This document shows, one piece after another, positions 1-9,299 of a DNA stretch of 64,000 nt. Source of the DNA: Palsa-948 sp964481195 (GTDB lineage Bacteria > Bacteroidota > Bacteroidia > Palsa-948); the NCBI GenBank assembly GCA_964481195.1, contig CAYZTB010000012.1, positions 11,378-75,377 of the forward strand, in the 5' to 3' direction. Every line of letters begins with the position of its first letter. Within the stretch, counting starts at the first letter, position 1. A program made the position numbers and the translations under genes. The notes under the pieces are model-generated. The model did not search any database and was not told the origin of the DNA. It saw only the letters and a list, made by a program, of their open reading frames with translations.

Positions 1-2664
1 AAAATTCGCGAAAAGTATCTTGAGTTCTTTCGAGATAAAAATCATGTTATTGTTCCTTCCGCTCCGTTGGTTATTAAAAATGACCCTACCCTGATGTTTA
101 CCAATGCAGGGATGAATCAATTTAAAGATTTGTTTTTAGGGAATGGCAAAATTACAAACTCCCGAATTGCTGATTCTCAAAAATGCCTTCGTGTTTCCGG
201 CAAGCATAACGATTTGGAAGAAGTAGGAATTGACACCTACCATCATACCATGTTTGAAATGCTTGGCAACTGGAGTTTTGGAGACCCTGCAAAACCTAGC
301 AGTGGGTATTTTAAAAAGGACGCAATAAAATGGGCCTGGGAATTACTTACCGGAGTATATAATATTTCACCCGATCGATTATATGTAACCGTATTTGAAG
401 GCAGTCAAGACGATAACATTGCATTTGATCAGGAATCTGCTGATAATTGGAAAAATTATATTCAGCCTGCTCGAATCATTAACGGAAATAAAAAAGATAA
501 TTTCTGGGAGATGGGCGAAACTGGTCCATGTGGTCCATGCTCCGAAGTACATGTAGACTTACGTGACGAGAAAGATAGAGAGAAAGTGGATGGAAAAACT
601 TTAGTAAACAAGAGCCATCCCGAAGTGGTAGAAATTTGGAATTTGGTGTTCATGGAATATAACCGTAAAGCAAATGGAGTACTTGAAAAGCTTCCAGCAA
701 GACACGTAGATACAGGCATGGGCTTTGAAAGGCTTAGCATGGCGTTGCAAGGAAAAAAATCTACTTACGATACAGATATTTTTCAGCCTATCATACGGAA
801 GATTGAAGAAATGTGCGGGCTTAGATACAAGCCAGAAGATAAAAATGAGCAATCTGAAATTACAAACATTGGCATGCGTGTAATTGCAGATCATATACGT
901 GCCATTGCTTTTACCATTGCTGATGGGCAACTTCCTTCTAACACGGGAGCAGGATATGTTATAAGACGAATATTGAGAAGAGCAGTGCGCTACGGATATC
1001 AATCGCTGGGAATAAAAGAACCATTTCTTCATTTATTAGTTCCAGTCCTTGCAAATCAAATGGGAGATTTTTTTCCTGAAATAGAAAAAGAAAAAACATT
1101 TGTCCAGAAAGTAATCAAAGAAGAAGAAACAGCATTCTTCAGAACGTTAGAACAAGGGTTAAAAAAAATAGATGCTGTTTGTTCTGAGATTTCTAATTCT
1201 AAAAATGCAAAAATTGTTGATGGCAAAACTGCTTTTGAGCTTTACGACACCTATGGCTTTCCGCTGGATCTTACTTCTTTAATTGCTAGGCAATCCGGCT
1301 TATCCATTGATGAGGAAGGATTTAACGAGGAGATGAGCAAGCAAAAATCTCGTTCTCGCGATGATGCCAAGGTGGATGTTGCCGACTGGATTGATGTTGG
1401 AAACGCACCCAAAGATATTAGCTCCTTTGTTGGATACAACACATTGGATTGTATTTCTAAAATTGTAAAATACAGAAAGGTAAAATCCAAGGGGAAAGAA
1501 GTTTATCAAATCATTTTAAACCAAACACCTTTTTATGCCGAAAGTGGTGGACAAGTTGGGGATATAGGTGTATTAGAATCTGAAAATGAAAAAATAAATA
1601 TCCTAGATACGAAAAAGGAAAACAATCTTATCGTTCATTATTCTGATGCGATACCTAAAAACTTACTGGTAGAATTTAAAGCAATCGTAAATAATACGAA
1701 GCGCACGAATACTAAAAACAATCACTCTGCCACCCATTTACTACACGCAGCGCTACGTCAAATACTAGGCAAACACGTTGAACAAAAAGGCTCTTTGGTT
1801 AATGAAGATCAATTGCGTTTTGACTTCTCTCATTTTTTAAAAGTTACGGACGAGGAAATTTCTAAAATTGAGATTTTAGTAAATCAAAAAATACGCGAAA
1901 ATATCTCCTGCCAAACGCAAGTAATGGCTGTGGAAGAAGCCAAAAAAACCGGTGCCATGGCTTTGTTTGGAGAAAAATATGGTGAAACTGTTCGAGTAGT
2001 TACCATGGATAAAAATTATTCTATTGAACTTTGCGGAGGCACACACGTGAGCGCAACTGGAGAGATTGGCTATTTCAAAATTACTTCCGAAAGCGCTGTT
2101 GCTGCAGGAATTCGAAGAATTGAAGCTACTACCGCTGCAAAAGCAGAAGAGTTTTTGAATTCTCAGTTAGATAAATTGAATCAAGTGAACTCCTTATTTA
2201 AAAATCCTAAGGACTTACTAAAGAGCATCCAAGATCTGCAATCACAAAATTCAGAGCTATCAAAACAAATTGAATCTTTGCTTCAGGAGAAGGCAACTTT
2301 TTTACAAACAGAACTAATTTCAAAAGTTCAAAATAAGAATGGCATCAACTTCATATCAGAAAAAATTGAGTTGGATTCTTCCGAAGCAATAAAAAAACTT
2401 TCGTTTGATATTAAAAATAAAGTCGATAATTTGTTTCTAGTATTAGGAGCTGTAGTAAATGGGAGACCCAGCCTCTCTGTTATGTTATCGGACAACCTGG
2501 TAAAAGAAAAAAAGCTTCATGCCGGAAACATTATAAAAGAACTTGCAAAAGAAATTAATGGTGGCGGTGGCGGACAGCCATTTTACGCAACAGCAGGGGG
2601 AACAAATTCAGAAGGACTTCAAAAAGCAATATCAGAAGCAAGCAAGTTTCTTTCCCTTTCTTAA
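1..2664 (+). CDS. alaS: Alanine--tRNA ligase, 5' end cut by the window
   Basis: Charges tRNA-Ala with alanine in the cytoplasm and edits mischarged Ser/Gly. The reading frame is already open at base 1 (KIREKYLEFFRDKNHV...), so only a few N-terminal residues are missing; the TTG at 67 is internal, not the start. Visible in order: class II catalytic core (NDPTLMFTNAGMNQF, then NTGAGYVIRRILRRAVRYG), the editing domain with the HSATHLLH metal site near visible residue 575 and CGGTH near 680, and a C-Ala domain ending in a GGGGGQP loop. The visible 887 codons fit the usual length. It converges on yidC with only 12 bp between the stop codons and no obvious separate terminator. Confidence 0.98.
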   Translation, partial: KIREKYLEFFRDKNHVIVPSAPLVIKNDPTLMFTNAGMNQFKDLFLGNGKITNSRIADSQKCLRVSGKHNDLEEVGIDTYHHTMFEMLGNWSFGDPAKPSSGYFKKDAIKWAWELLTGVYNISPDRLYVTVFEGSQDDNIAFDQESADNWKNYIQPARIINGNKKDNFWEMGETGPCGPCSEVHVDLRDEKDREKVDGKTLVNKSHPEVVEIWNLVFMEYNRKANGVLEKLPARHVDTGMGFERLSMALQGKKSTYDTDIFQPIIRKIEEMCGLRYKPEDKNEQSEITNIGMRVIADHIRAIAFTIADGQLPSNTGAGYVIRRILRRAVRYGYQSLGIKEPFLHLLVPVLANQMGDFFPEIEKEKTFVQKVIKEEETAFFRTLEQGLKKIDAVCSEISNSKNAKIVDGKTAFELYDTYGFPLDLTSLIARQSGLSIDEEGFNEEMSKQKSRSRDDAKVDVADWIDVGNAPKDISSFVGYNTLDCISKIVKYRKVKSKGKEVYQIILNQTPFYAESGGQVGDIGVLESENEKINILDTKKENNLIVHYSDAIPKNLLVEFKAIVNNTKRTNTKNNHSATHLLHAALRQILGKHVEQKGSLVNEDQLRFDFSHFLKVTDEEISKIEILVNQKIRENISCQTQVMAVEEAKKTGAMALFGEKYGETVRVVTMDKNYSIELCGGTHVSATGEIGYFKITSESAVAAGIRRIEATTAAKAEEFLNSQLDKLNQVNSLFKNPKDLLKSIQDLQSQNSELSKQIESLLQEKATFLQTELISKVQNKNGINFISEKIELDSSEAIKKLSFDIKNKVDNLFLVLGAVVNGRPSLSVMLSDNLVKEKKLHAGNIIKELAKEINGGGGGQPFYATAGGTNSEGLQKAISEASKFLSLS

Positions 2665-2676
2665 AAAATAGTTTGA

Positions 2677-4596
2677 CTACTTCTTTGCTCTTTGTTTCTG
2701 AGCATCTTCTAACCTTTTTTGCAACTTTTGCTGAAATGAGGATGCCGCCTTAGCAGGTTTTTTCTTGTGCGCTTCAATTTGAGCATGCAATTTTTTCTCA
2801 TCTACAAATCTTCTAATCACAAACATTTGCATGAAGCTAATAATGTTTGCTAGTGTGTAGTAATAGCTAAGTCCGGCTGAAAATTTATTTAAGAAAGGCA
2901 AAAACATGATAGGCATTAAGTAAATCATGTATTTCATTCCCGGCATTTGCTGTTGGCCAGGGCTTCCCATCATCTGGCTATTTAGATGAGTATAAATTAA
3001 AGTAGTTATTGTACAAAGTAACGCCCAAACACTCACATGATCACCATAGATAAAGTCAATGACTGGTAGCTTCCCAAAATTCCAAACAGAATCATACGTT
3101 GAAAGATCATGCGCCCACCAAAATCCTTGTTGCCTAAGTTCTATAGAAGCTGGGAAAAATCGGAATAAGGCTAATAGTATTGGCATTTGAAGTAATGCGG
3201 GAATACAGCCAGCCAATGGACTAACACCTGCTTTATTATACAGCGCCATGGTAGCCTGTTGCTTTTTCATAGCATCGTCATTACCAAATTTTTTATTTAT
3301 CTCATCAATCTCCGGCTTTAACACACGCATTTTAGCTGACGATACATACGTTTTGTAGGCAATAGGAAAAAGTAATATTTTAAATATAAGCGTTAAGCAG
3401 AGAATAATAATTGCGTAATTAAGATTAAAACCTTCTAAAAAATTAAATATTGGAATCACTAAAAATTTATTTACCCATCCAAATATTCCCCAGCCAAGAG
3501 GCACTTGTTTTTCTAAATTTAAATTCTCATAGCTTTTTAATGTTTGGAAATGATTGGGACCAAAATAATAACGCATGCCAAAAGTTTCACTTGACTTATG
3601 CTCGTAAGGCATGGTTAGGTTAGTGGAGAATTTCTTTACGTAGCTAGAAGAGTTTTTTACATCGAAAGAAGATACATCCGCTCCTGTTTTTTCAAAATGG
3701 TTATCTGCAATAAGTACCGAAGTAAAAAACTGCTGCTTAAATGCTACCCACTTAACTCTTGCCTCAAATAACTTGGTTTCATCCGATGTTTCTGAAAGGT
3801 AATCAGGAGCTTCTTCTAAGTATTTAAAATATGCTGTCGAGTTTTGTTGCTGTGTAGTAATATCTTTTTCCTGCGTAGGACTACGCATGCTCCAATTTAT
3901 ACTAAGTTCATTTAAATTAGATGCTATTATATCTTGCAAACCAACTGCATTTATTTTATAAGTAAGCATGTAGGAATCTGCTTCCAACGCATATTCATAT
4001 TCCAAATATTGGCTGCTCCTACCCTCTTCGTTTCCATTGGCATATAATCGCATTGCCAGCTTTGACTTACCTATACTTGATTGTTCGGAGGATTTAAAAT
4101 ATAAATCGCCTGTATTAATAGTTCTGTTACGCTCGGTATCAAATAAAATTCCAAATGAAGAAGAATCCGCGGTAAATAAATTTAAAGGCAAAGAATCATG
4201 TGTGCGGTATTTTTTAAGTCGCACGTTTGTAATTCTTCCTCCTTTGGAAGAAATGGTTGCTTCTATTAAATTATTTTCAATTTTATATTCCTCCTTATTT
4301 TCAATTGCAGCAGAAGCAAATACATCGTATTTATTTACAAGCAATGCTGTCTTAGCAGAATCAGAAGAAGTTAAAGAATCGTTTTTTGAACTTAAAGTAT
4401 GATTTGTGCTGTTAGTAGAATCTGCAAACAATTCCTTAACTAAGTTCTCGCGTGCTGCTTTGTTTTGAACAACCTCTATAGAATCTTTTGCTATTTTTTG
4501 CTTTGCTATTTCTTCGGCACTAGGTGCAGAATACCACATCCAGCCAAACATTAACCCACAAATAATAATGATACCGGTGATTGAATTTTTATCCAT
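2677..4596 (-). CDS. yidC: Membrane protein insertase YidC
   Basis: Inserts and folds inner-membrane proteins, with or without SecYEG. The 639-aa product has an N-terminal signal-anchor (about residues 5-22, ITGIIIICGLMFGWMWYSA), a large periplasmic beta-sandwich domain (about 70-370) typical of Gram-negative YidC, and the conserved insertase core from about 375 with several membrane helices (NKFLVIPIFNFLEGF; AGVSPLAGCIPALLQMPILL; LPFLNKFSAGLSYYYTLANI). It ends in a Lys/Arg-rich tail that may contact ribosomes. The ATG at 4596 directly precedes the anchor. A TATATTTG -7 box lies about 47 bp upstream. Confidence 0.97.
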   Translation of the reverse strand: MDKNSITGIIIICGLMFGWMWYSAPSAEEIAKQKIAKDSIEVVQNKAARENLVKELFADSTNSTNHTLSSKNDSLTSSDSAKTALLVNKYDVFASAAIENKEEYKIENNLIEATISSKGGRITNVRLKKYRTHDSLPLNLFTADSSSFGILFDTERNRTINTGDLYFKSSEQSSIGKSKLAMRLYANGNEEGRSSQYLEYEYALEADSYMLTYKINAVGLQDIIASNLNELSINWSMRSPTQEKDITTQQQNSTAYFKYLEEAPDYLSETSDETKLFEARVKWVAFKQQFFTSVLIADNHFEKTGADVSSFDVKNSSSYVKKFSTNLTMPYEHKSSETFGMRYYFGPNHFQTLKSYENLNLEKQVPLGWGIFGWVNKFLVIPIFNFLEGFNLNYAIIILCLTLIFKILLFPIAYKTYVSSAKMRVLKPEIDEINKKFGNDDAMKKQQATMALYNKAGVSPLAGCIPALLQMPILLALFRFFPASIELRQQGFWWAHDLSTYDSVWNFGKLPVIDFIYGDHVSVWALLCTITTLIYTHLNSQMMGSPGQQQMPGMKYMIYLMPIMFLPFLNKFSAGLSYYYTLANIISFMQMFVIRRFVDEKKLHAQIEAHKKKPAKAASSFQQKLQKRLEDAQKQRAKK

Positions 4597-4642
4597 AAAA
4601 GCTACAAAAAACGCGTTTAGTAAAGTCTAATTTTAAAGAACG

Positions 4643-4650
4643 CAAATATA
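4643..4650 (-). promoter_or_regulatory. Putative -7 box of yidC
   Basis: Read on the minus strand this is TATATTTG, matching the Bacteroidota sigma-A -7 consensus TAnnTTTG, 46 bp upstream of the yidC ATG. A match to one short box only; the transcription start is not proven. Confidence 0.5.
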
Positions 4651-4739
4651 ATATTATATATCTAAAAGATATAAGAAGCCTAATGGGATTCGGTGAGCTC
4701 TGTCCGACCCAAAGGGGTCCTTTGGAAAGGGCTCCTTTA

Positions 4740-4795
4740 GAGTGTTAAAAAACTTCCAACACAGAGGAAAAGAGAACACAGAGTTGCACAGAGAA
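4740..4795. repeat. CACAGAG-type intergenic repeat
   Basis: The gap between yidC and pyrG holds a run of related short words (CACAGAGGA, ACACAGAG, GCACAGAG), preceded at about 4711-4727 by a small hairpin (CCAAAGG, GGT, CCTTTGG). Similar CACAGAG words are familiar in Bacteroidota intergenic DNA; function unknown. Confidence 0.4.
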
Positions 4796-4870
4796 TCAAC
4801 CCAATATGTATTGACTGTATTTTTTTACAAATACAAATTGAATAAAATGTTGAATATTTTTGGGTAGTCT

Positions 4871-6511
4871 CTATTCGCCTGCAGGGATACTTTTCTTCAA
4901 AGCGCCAATTTCTACTGCAGCGCCAACAAAGCCAACAAATAAAGGGTGAGGCTTTACTACCGTACTTTTATATTCGGGATGAAACTGAACGCCTATAAAC
5001 CAAGGATGGTTTTTAAGCTCGACAATTTCCACTAAACCACCATCTGGATTAATTCCTGAAGCAATCATTCCGGCATTTTCAAAATCTTTTAAGTACTCAT
5101 TATTAAATTCATAACGATGGCGATGGCGCTCGGATATAGTTTTCTCTTTATAGACTGCTGCAATTTTGGTATCTTCTTTTAACTGACATGGATAAGCTCC
5201 TAAACGCATGGTGCCACCCATTTTGGTAACACCCTTTTGAGTTTCCAATAAATCGATAACCGGATTAGAAGTAGATGGGTTTATTTCTGTAGAATGTGCG
5301 TCAGTCAAACCAAGGACATTACGCGCAAACTCAATAACTGCACATTGCATGCCCAAACAAATTCCTAAAAACGGAATCTCATGCTCGCGCACAAACTGAA
5401 TAGCGGCAATTTTTCCTTCGATGCCACGCTTTCCAAACCCAGGTGCTACAATTACGCCTGAGAGTCCTGCTAATTTCTCGGCAACGTTTTCTGCATTTAT
5501 CCATTCGGAATGAATCCACTTAACATTTACCTGACAGTTATTTACTGCACCCGCATGAATTAGAGACTCAGAAATTGATTTGTATGAATCTTTTAACTCC
5601 ACATATTTTCCAACCAAACCAATTTTAATTTCAGATTTAGGATTTTTTAGCTTGTGTAAAAACTCTTTCCAATCATCTAAATAAATATTTTCGGGAATAG
5701 GAAGCTCAAGTTTTTTTAGAGCTACAATATCAAGCTTTTCCTTTTCCATCAATAACGGAACTTCATAGATGGTATTAGCATCGATAGATTCTATTACCGC
5801 TTCGGGCTTAACGTTACAAAAAAGTGCAATCTTGTTACGGATATCTTTATTTAATTTATGTTCGGTTCTACAAACCAGTATATCTGCCTGAATACCATAT
5901 TCCAACAACGTTTTAACAGAATGTTGAGTAGGTTTGGTTTTTAATTCGCCCGTGGTAGATAGATAAGGAATAAGCGTTAAGTGAATCACCAAACAATTTT
6001 CTTTTCCCATCTCCCATCGCATCTGACGCATGGCTTCTACGTATGGTAACGACTCAATATCTCCAACCGTTCCTCCAATTTCAGTAATAACTATTTGGTA
6101 ATTTCCAGTAGAACCAAGCACACGTATACGAGTTTTTATTTCATCTGTAATATGTGGAATAACTTGAACAGTCTTACCTAAATAATCTCCGTTACGCTCT
6201 TTGTTAATTACACTCTGATAAATTCTACCCGTAGTAATATTATTTGCTTGCGAAGTAGGGATGCCGATGAAACGCTCGTAATGTCCTAAATCCAAATCTG
6301 TTTCTGCGCCATCTTCCGTCACATAACATTCTCCGTGTTCATACGGATTCATCGTACCCGGATCAACATTTATATAAGGATCCAACTTTTGAATAGCAAC
6401 CGTATATCCTCGCGCTTGCAATAGCTTGGCTAAGGAGGCGGAGATAATACCCTTCCCCAATGAGGAAGTAACCCCACCGGTAACAAAAATATATTTAGTT
6501 GAATTTGACAT
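4871..6511 (-). CDS. pyrG: CTP synthase (glutamine-hydrolysing)
   Basis: Makes CTP from UTP, ATP and glutamine, the last step of pyrimidine nucleotide synthesis. The 546-aa protein has the N-terminal amidoligase domain with the P-loop-like GGVTSSLGKGIISASLAKLL at residues 11-30, the conserved NVDPGTMNPYEHGECYVTEDGAETDLD region in two adjacent blocks, and a C-terminal class I glutamine amidotransferase with nucleophile Cys in GICLGMQC (about residue 383) and the His/Glu pair in FHPEYKS (about 509). Length and motifs are complete. It stands as a single gene, divergent from the metal operon that follows. Confidence 0.98.
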   Translation of the reverse strand: MSNSTKYIFVTGGVTSSLGKGIISASLAKLLQARGYTVAIQKLDPYINVDPGTMNPYEHGECYVTEDGAETDLDLGHYERFIGIPTSQANNITTGRIYQSVINKERNGDYLGKTVQVIPHITDEIKTRIRVLGSTGNYQIVITEIGGTVGDIESLPYVEAMRQMRWEMGKENCLVIHLTLIPYLSTTGELKTKPTQHSVKTLLEYGIQADILVCRTEHKLNKDIRNKIALFCNVKPEAVIESIDANTIYEVPLLMEKEKLDIVALKKLELPIPENIYLDDWKEFLHKLKNPKSEIKIGLVGKYVELKDSYKSISESLIHAGAVNNCQVNVKWIHSEWINAENVAEKLAGLSGVIVAPGFGKRGIEGKIAAIQFVREHEIPFLGICLGMQCAVIEFARNVLGLTDAHSTEINPSTSNPVIDLLETQKGVTKMGGTMRLGAYPCQLKEDTKIAAVYKEKTISERHRHRYEFNNEYLKDFENAGMIASGINPDGGLVEIVELKNHPWFIGVQFHPEYKSTVVKPHPLFVGFVGAAVEIGALKKSIPAGE

Positions 6512-6618
6512 CCGAAAGTTGAGAAGTGCTTTTTATCCCTTCGGGGTGTGAAGTTAATAAAATTATGGATTGAAAATTGAAGAAGAAAGCCCTAAAATAT
6601 GAAATAAGATAAATTCCC

Positions 6619-6626
6619 TATCTTCG
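6619..6626 (+). promoter_or_regulatory. Putative -7 box of the efflux operon
   Basis: TATCTTCG, a TAnnTTYG-type Bacteroidota -7 box, ends only 5 bp before the ATG at 6632, so the transcript would have almost no leader. It would be the promoter of the metal-efflux operon running to 13654. Confidence 0.5.
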
Positions 6627-6631
6627 CTCTG

Positions 6632-7036
6632 ATGCTGAAAAGATACACAGCCCTATTATTGATGATAATTGCTTATGTGATTATGCTTGGGCATAGTGTC
6701 ATTCCACATCACCACCATGAAAGCAATCATGAATTAGCAGAGCATCATCAAACTGAACACCACCATGACGATGAGGCAGACAGCGAAGGCCTCAATCACC
6801 TTTTTTCTCACTTTTTACATGCTGCTGACGGATTCACTTTCATAACCGTACACAATTTTAACAACACATTTTCTAAACAACTACTTTCGGTTTTTGCCGT
6901 TTTGCCTGCCAATTATTTAATAGCCAAGTTTATCATTCTGCCTTTAATCTATAAACCTCCTGCTGAACTACTCGTTTCTTCTTCACCTCATTTCCTTTCT
7001 TCGGGCTTGCGAGCTCCACCTGCCCTTATCGCTTAA
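6632..7036 (+). CDS. Small His-rich exported/membrane protein, first gene of the efflux operon
   Basis: Not a family I can name. The 134-aa product starts with a hydrophobic segment (YTALLLMIIAYVIMLGHSVI, residues 5-24) that may be a signal peptide or anchor. A dense His/Asp/Glu stretch follows (PHHHHESNHELAEHHQTEHH and on to about residue 50), then a second hydrophobic stretch (FAVLPANYLIAKFIILPLIY, about 88-107) and a Pro-containing tail (LRAPPALIA). His-rich loops of this kind commonly bind Cu, Zn, Ni or Co. As the first gene of an operon encoding an RND metal pump, it is plausibly a periplasm-facing metal-binding accessory. Metal specificity cannot be read from sequence. Confidence 0.7.
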   Translation: MLKRYTALLLMIIAYVIMLGHSVIPHHHHESNHELAEHHQTEHHHDDEADSEGLNHLFSHFLHAADGFTFITVHNFNNTFSKQLLSVFAVLPANYLIAKFIILPLIYKPPAELLVSSSPHFLSSGLRAPPALIA

Positions 7037-7126
7037 AAGCTCTCTATTCGGAAAGCGAACATTTTTTGCATTGCATAAATGTGAACGATGATTTTCTATT
7101 TATTTTATAATATTAAAAACACGGCA

Positions 7127-7354
7127 ATGAAAAAGATATTTCTTTCAATAACAATTTTTGCATTCATGGTTGCAGGATGTTCCAACAATCAAACAAAAAT
7201 ACACGACCATAATGACGGAACACACCAACACAATGATGAAGGCGTTCATGAACACAGCGACACCTCCAGCCATCACGGGCAGGAAGAATTCAACGCTGAT
7301 GAAGACACACTAGAATCACACGACCATAATCACAATGGCAGTCATAAGCATTAA
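7127..7354 (+). CDS. Small His-rich lipoprotein
   Basis: A 75-aa lipoprotein: MKKIFLSITIFAFMVAGC has a charged start, hydrophobic core and lipobox VAGC, with the lipidated Cys at residue 18. The rest is almost entirely a metal-ligand-rich tail (HDHNDGTHQHNDEGVHEHSD, then ...HSDTSSHHGQ and a final HDHNHNGSHKH). An upstream in-frame ATG at 7088 would add 13 residues before the signal peptide; 7127 is preferred because the lipoprotein signal starts there. Probably a membrane-anchored metal sponge or chaperone that feeds the adjacent efflux pump. It is 27 bp from the adaptor gene, so almost certainly co-transcribed. Confidence 0.75.
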   Translation: MKKIFLSITIFAFMVAGCSNNQTKIHDHNDGTHQHNDEGVHEHSDTSSHHGQEEFNADEDTLESHDHNHNGSHKH

Positions 7355-7381
7355 ATCAGGGGATTTATAAAATCAAAAACA

Positions 7382-8875
7382 ATGAACAAATTTATTTCAT
7401 CATTAACGATACTAACTTTTCTTTTTGGAGGATGTGTCGGCAAACAAGAGCAGGAAAAACACGAACACGGCTTAGAACCGCTCTCTTACACACTTTATTC
7501 CGACAAATCAGAAGTGTTTGTAGAGTTTAAACCATTGATTGTGGGCAGCGCCTCAAAATTTGCTGCTCACTTTACAATCCTTGGTGAATATTTTCTGCCG
7601 TTAACAGAAGGTTCTGTTACTATAAGTTTAATTGTTAACGGAAAAGGAATAAAACAAATCATAGATACTCCAAGTGTTCCCGGTATTTATCATTTATCAA
7701 TAAATCCGACAACAGCAGGTATAGGAAAGTTAGTGTTCAACATTAAAACAAAAAACTATATTGATGAAATAACCATTGATAACATAAAAGTGTATGCCGA
7801 TGAAAAAACTGCATTAGCGGAACAACACGAAGAAAGTGGAAGCCGCGACATTACTTATTTGAAAGAACAAGCGTGGAAAGTGGAGTTTGCAAACGTACCT
7901 GTAAAAAAGCAAGCGTTTAGCAACATTATTAAAACAAGCGGACAAATCCTTTCAGCACCGGGTGACGAAATCATTGTAACTGCGAAAGCTAACGGAATCG
8001 TTTTGTTTACAGGAAACAAAACCATTATAGGATCAGAAGTAAATTCGGAGACAGCGCTGTTCACCATAACGGGAGGAGATTTGGCGGAAGGGAATATTGA
8101 TGCAAACTACAAAGAAGCAAAAGCGAATTACGAAAAAGAAAAAGCAGATTACGACCGTGCAAAAGAGTTGGTAAAAGACAAAATAGTTTCAGAAAAATAT
8201 TTTCAGGACACTAAACTGAAATTTGAAAATGCACAAACTCTTTTCGGCATCATTGCAAAAAATTATTCTGCTAACGGCCAAATTGTTACATCTGCGATAA
8301 ACGGCTTTGTAAAAAATGTTTTTGTTACCGAAGGGCAATTTGTTGAAGCCGGAACACCCTTGGCAACCATTTCAAAAAACAAGAAACTGATTTTGCAGGT
8401 AAATGTTTCACAAAAGCACTTCAACAATCTTGCTACAATCACTTCTGCCAATTTTAAAACCACCGACAACGAAAAAATTTACAGCACGCAAGAATTGAAC
8501 GGAAAGGTAATTTCCTACGGAAAAAGCGCCTCTGCTAATTCGCCTTTCATTCCAGTAACTTTTGAAATTGACAACACGGGAGATATTATTTCTGGTTCGG
8601 TGGCAGAAGTGTACCTAAAATCATTTCCAATTCCTGATGCAATGGTAATTCCTGTTTCATCCTTGATTGAAGAACAGGGTAATTTCTTTGTTTATGTACA
8701 AACCGAAGGTGAAAGTTTTCAGAAGCGGGAAGTAAAGCTTGGCGCAAGTGATGGGTTAAAGGTGCAAGTTCTTTCAGGGGTTGCCGAAGGTGAAAGAATT
8801 GTAACCAAAGGAGCGTATCAAATTAAACTATCAACCGCATCAGGCACATTACCTGCGCACGGACATGAACATTAG
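7382..8875 (+). CDS. RND efflux periplasmic adaptor (CusB/CzcB-like), lipoprotein
   Basis: Membrane-fusion protein linking the inner-membrane RND pump to the outer-membrane channel. The 497-aa protein opens with a lipoprotein signal (LTFLFGGC, Cys18). An N-terminal beta-rich domain of about 130 residues comes before the adaptor core, which is longer than minimal HlyD-type adaptors. The lipoyl/barrel-sandwich halves (GDEIIVTAKANGIVLFTGNK; ANGQIVTSAINGFVKNVFVT) flank an alpha-helical hairpin (YKEAKANYEKEKADYDRAKE to KFENAQTLF, about residues 240-285). The C-terminal membrane-proximal domain ends in HGHEH, possible metal ligands. Its partners are the RND pump at 9300 and the TolC-like gene at 12470. 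Cu/Ag or Zn/Co/Cd specificity is not settled by sequence. Confidence 0.93.
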   Translation: MNKFISSLTILTFLFGGCVGKQEQEKHEHGLEPLSYTLYSDKSEVFVEFKPLIVGSASKFAAHFTILGEYFLPLTEGSVTISLIVNGKGIKQIIDTPSVPGIYHLSINPTTAGIGKLVFNIKTKNYIDEITIDNIKVYADEKTALAEQHEESGSRDITYLKEQAWKVEFANVPVKKQAFSNIIKTSGQILSAPGDEIIVTAKANGIVLFTGNKTIIGSEVNSETALFTITGGDLAEGNIDANYKEAKANYEKEKADYDRAKELVKDKIVSEKYFQDTKLKFENAQTLFGIIAKNYSANGQIVTSAINGFVKNVFVTEGQFVEAGTPLATISKNKKLILQVNVSQKHFNNLATITSANFKTTDNEKIYSTQELNGKVISYGKSASANSPFIPVTFEIDNTGDIISGSVAEVYLKSFPIPDAMVIPVSSLIEEQGNFFVYVQTEGESFQKREVKLGASDGLKVQVLSGVAEGERIVTKGAYQIKLSTASGTLPAHGHEH

Positions 8876-9299
8876 AAATTTTGAATGCTGCATTTAAAAT
8901 TTTTAATTAAAACAACAGAGCAATGAAAAAGGAAAATATTATTCTTGATAAATCTTTCGAATTCGCGCTCCAAATAATAGAACTCTACAAACAACTTGTT
9001 TCGGAAAAAGAATTTATTTTGTCAAAACAATTATTGAGAAGCGGAACGAGTATCGGTGCAAATGCTGAAGAGGCAACAGCAGCCATTTCAAAGAAGGATT
9101 TTACCGCAAAAATGTCAATCGCTTCAAAAGAAGCTAGAGAAACAAGGTATTGGTTGCGATTGCTCCAAAAAAGTCAACTTGTAAAAATTGATACTTCAAA
9201 GCATCTGAATGATGCTGAACAACTAATTAACATTTTAACTGCCATCGTGAAAACTTCTCAAGGCAATTAATTTAACATTCAAAATTTAAAATTTCTTTC
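8876..9299. mobile_element. S23 cassette with inverted-repeat ends between cusB and cusA
   Basis: AAATTTTGAATG at 8876-8887 and its exact reverse complement CATTCAAAATTT at 9276-9287 flank the four-helix-bundle gene. The left repeat begins directly after the adaptor stop codon, and the ATG of the RND pump follows the right flank at 9300. The layout resembles a small insertion into an otherwise contiguous pump operon. 'Mobile' is an inference from this geometry and from the similar arrangement at 26908-27356. Confidence 0.4.
8923..9270 (+). CDS. Four-helix bundle protein (S23 / 23S rRNA intervening-sequence type)
   Basis: A 115-aa all-alpha protein of the family first described as ORFs within 23S rRNA intervening sequences. 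The signature LRSGTSIGANAEEATAA (about residues 43-59), followed by KDFTAKMSIASKEARETRYW and a C-terminal helix, fits the family. Biochemical function is unknown; family structures are four-helix bundles that oligomerise. Its position between adaptor and pump genes is unusual because it has no evident role in efflux. The flanks carry a 12-bp perfect inverted repeat, so it may be an inserted cassette. Confidence 0.88.
   Translation: MKKENIILDKSFEFALQIIELYKQLVSEKEFILSKQLLRSGTSIGANAEEATAAISKKDFTAKMSIASKEARETRYWLRLLQKSQLVKIDTSKHLNDAEQLINILTAIVKTSQGN

Noticed and set aside
601..1032. 143-aa minus-strand ORF in alaS
   Set aside because: Antisense to conserved alaS sequence with no domain features.
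6712..6790. CAT/CAC-rich stretch as a possible microsatellite
   Set aside because: It encodes the His-rich segment of the small exported protein; codons alternate and no exact tandem unit is present.
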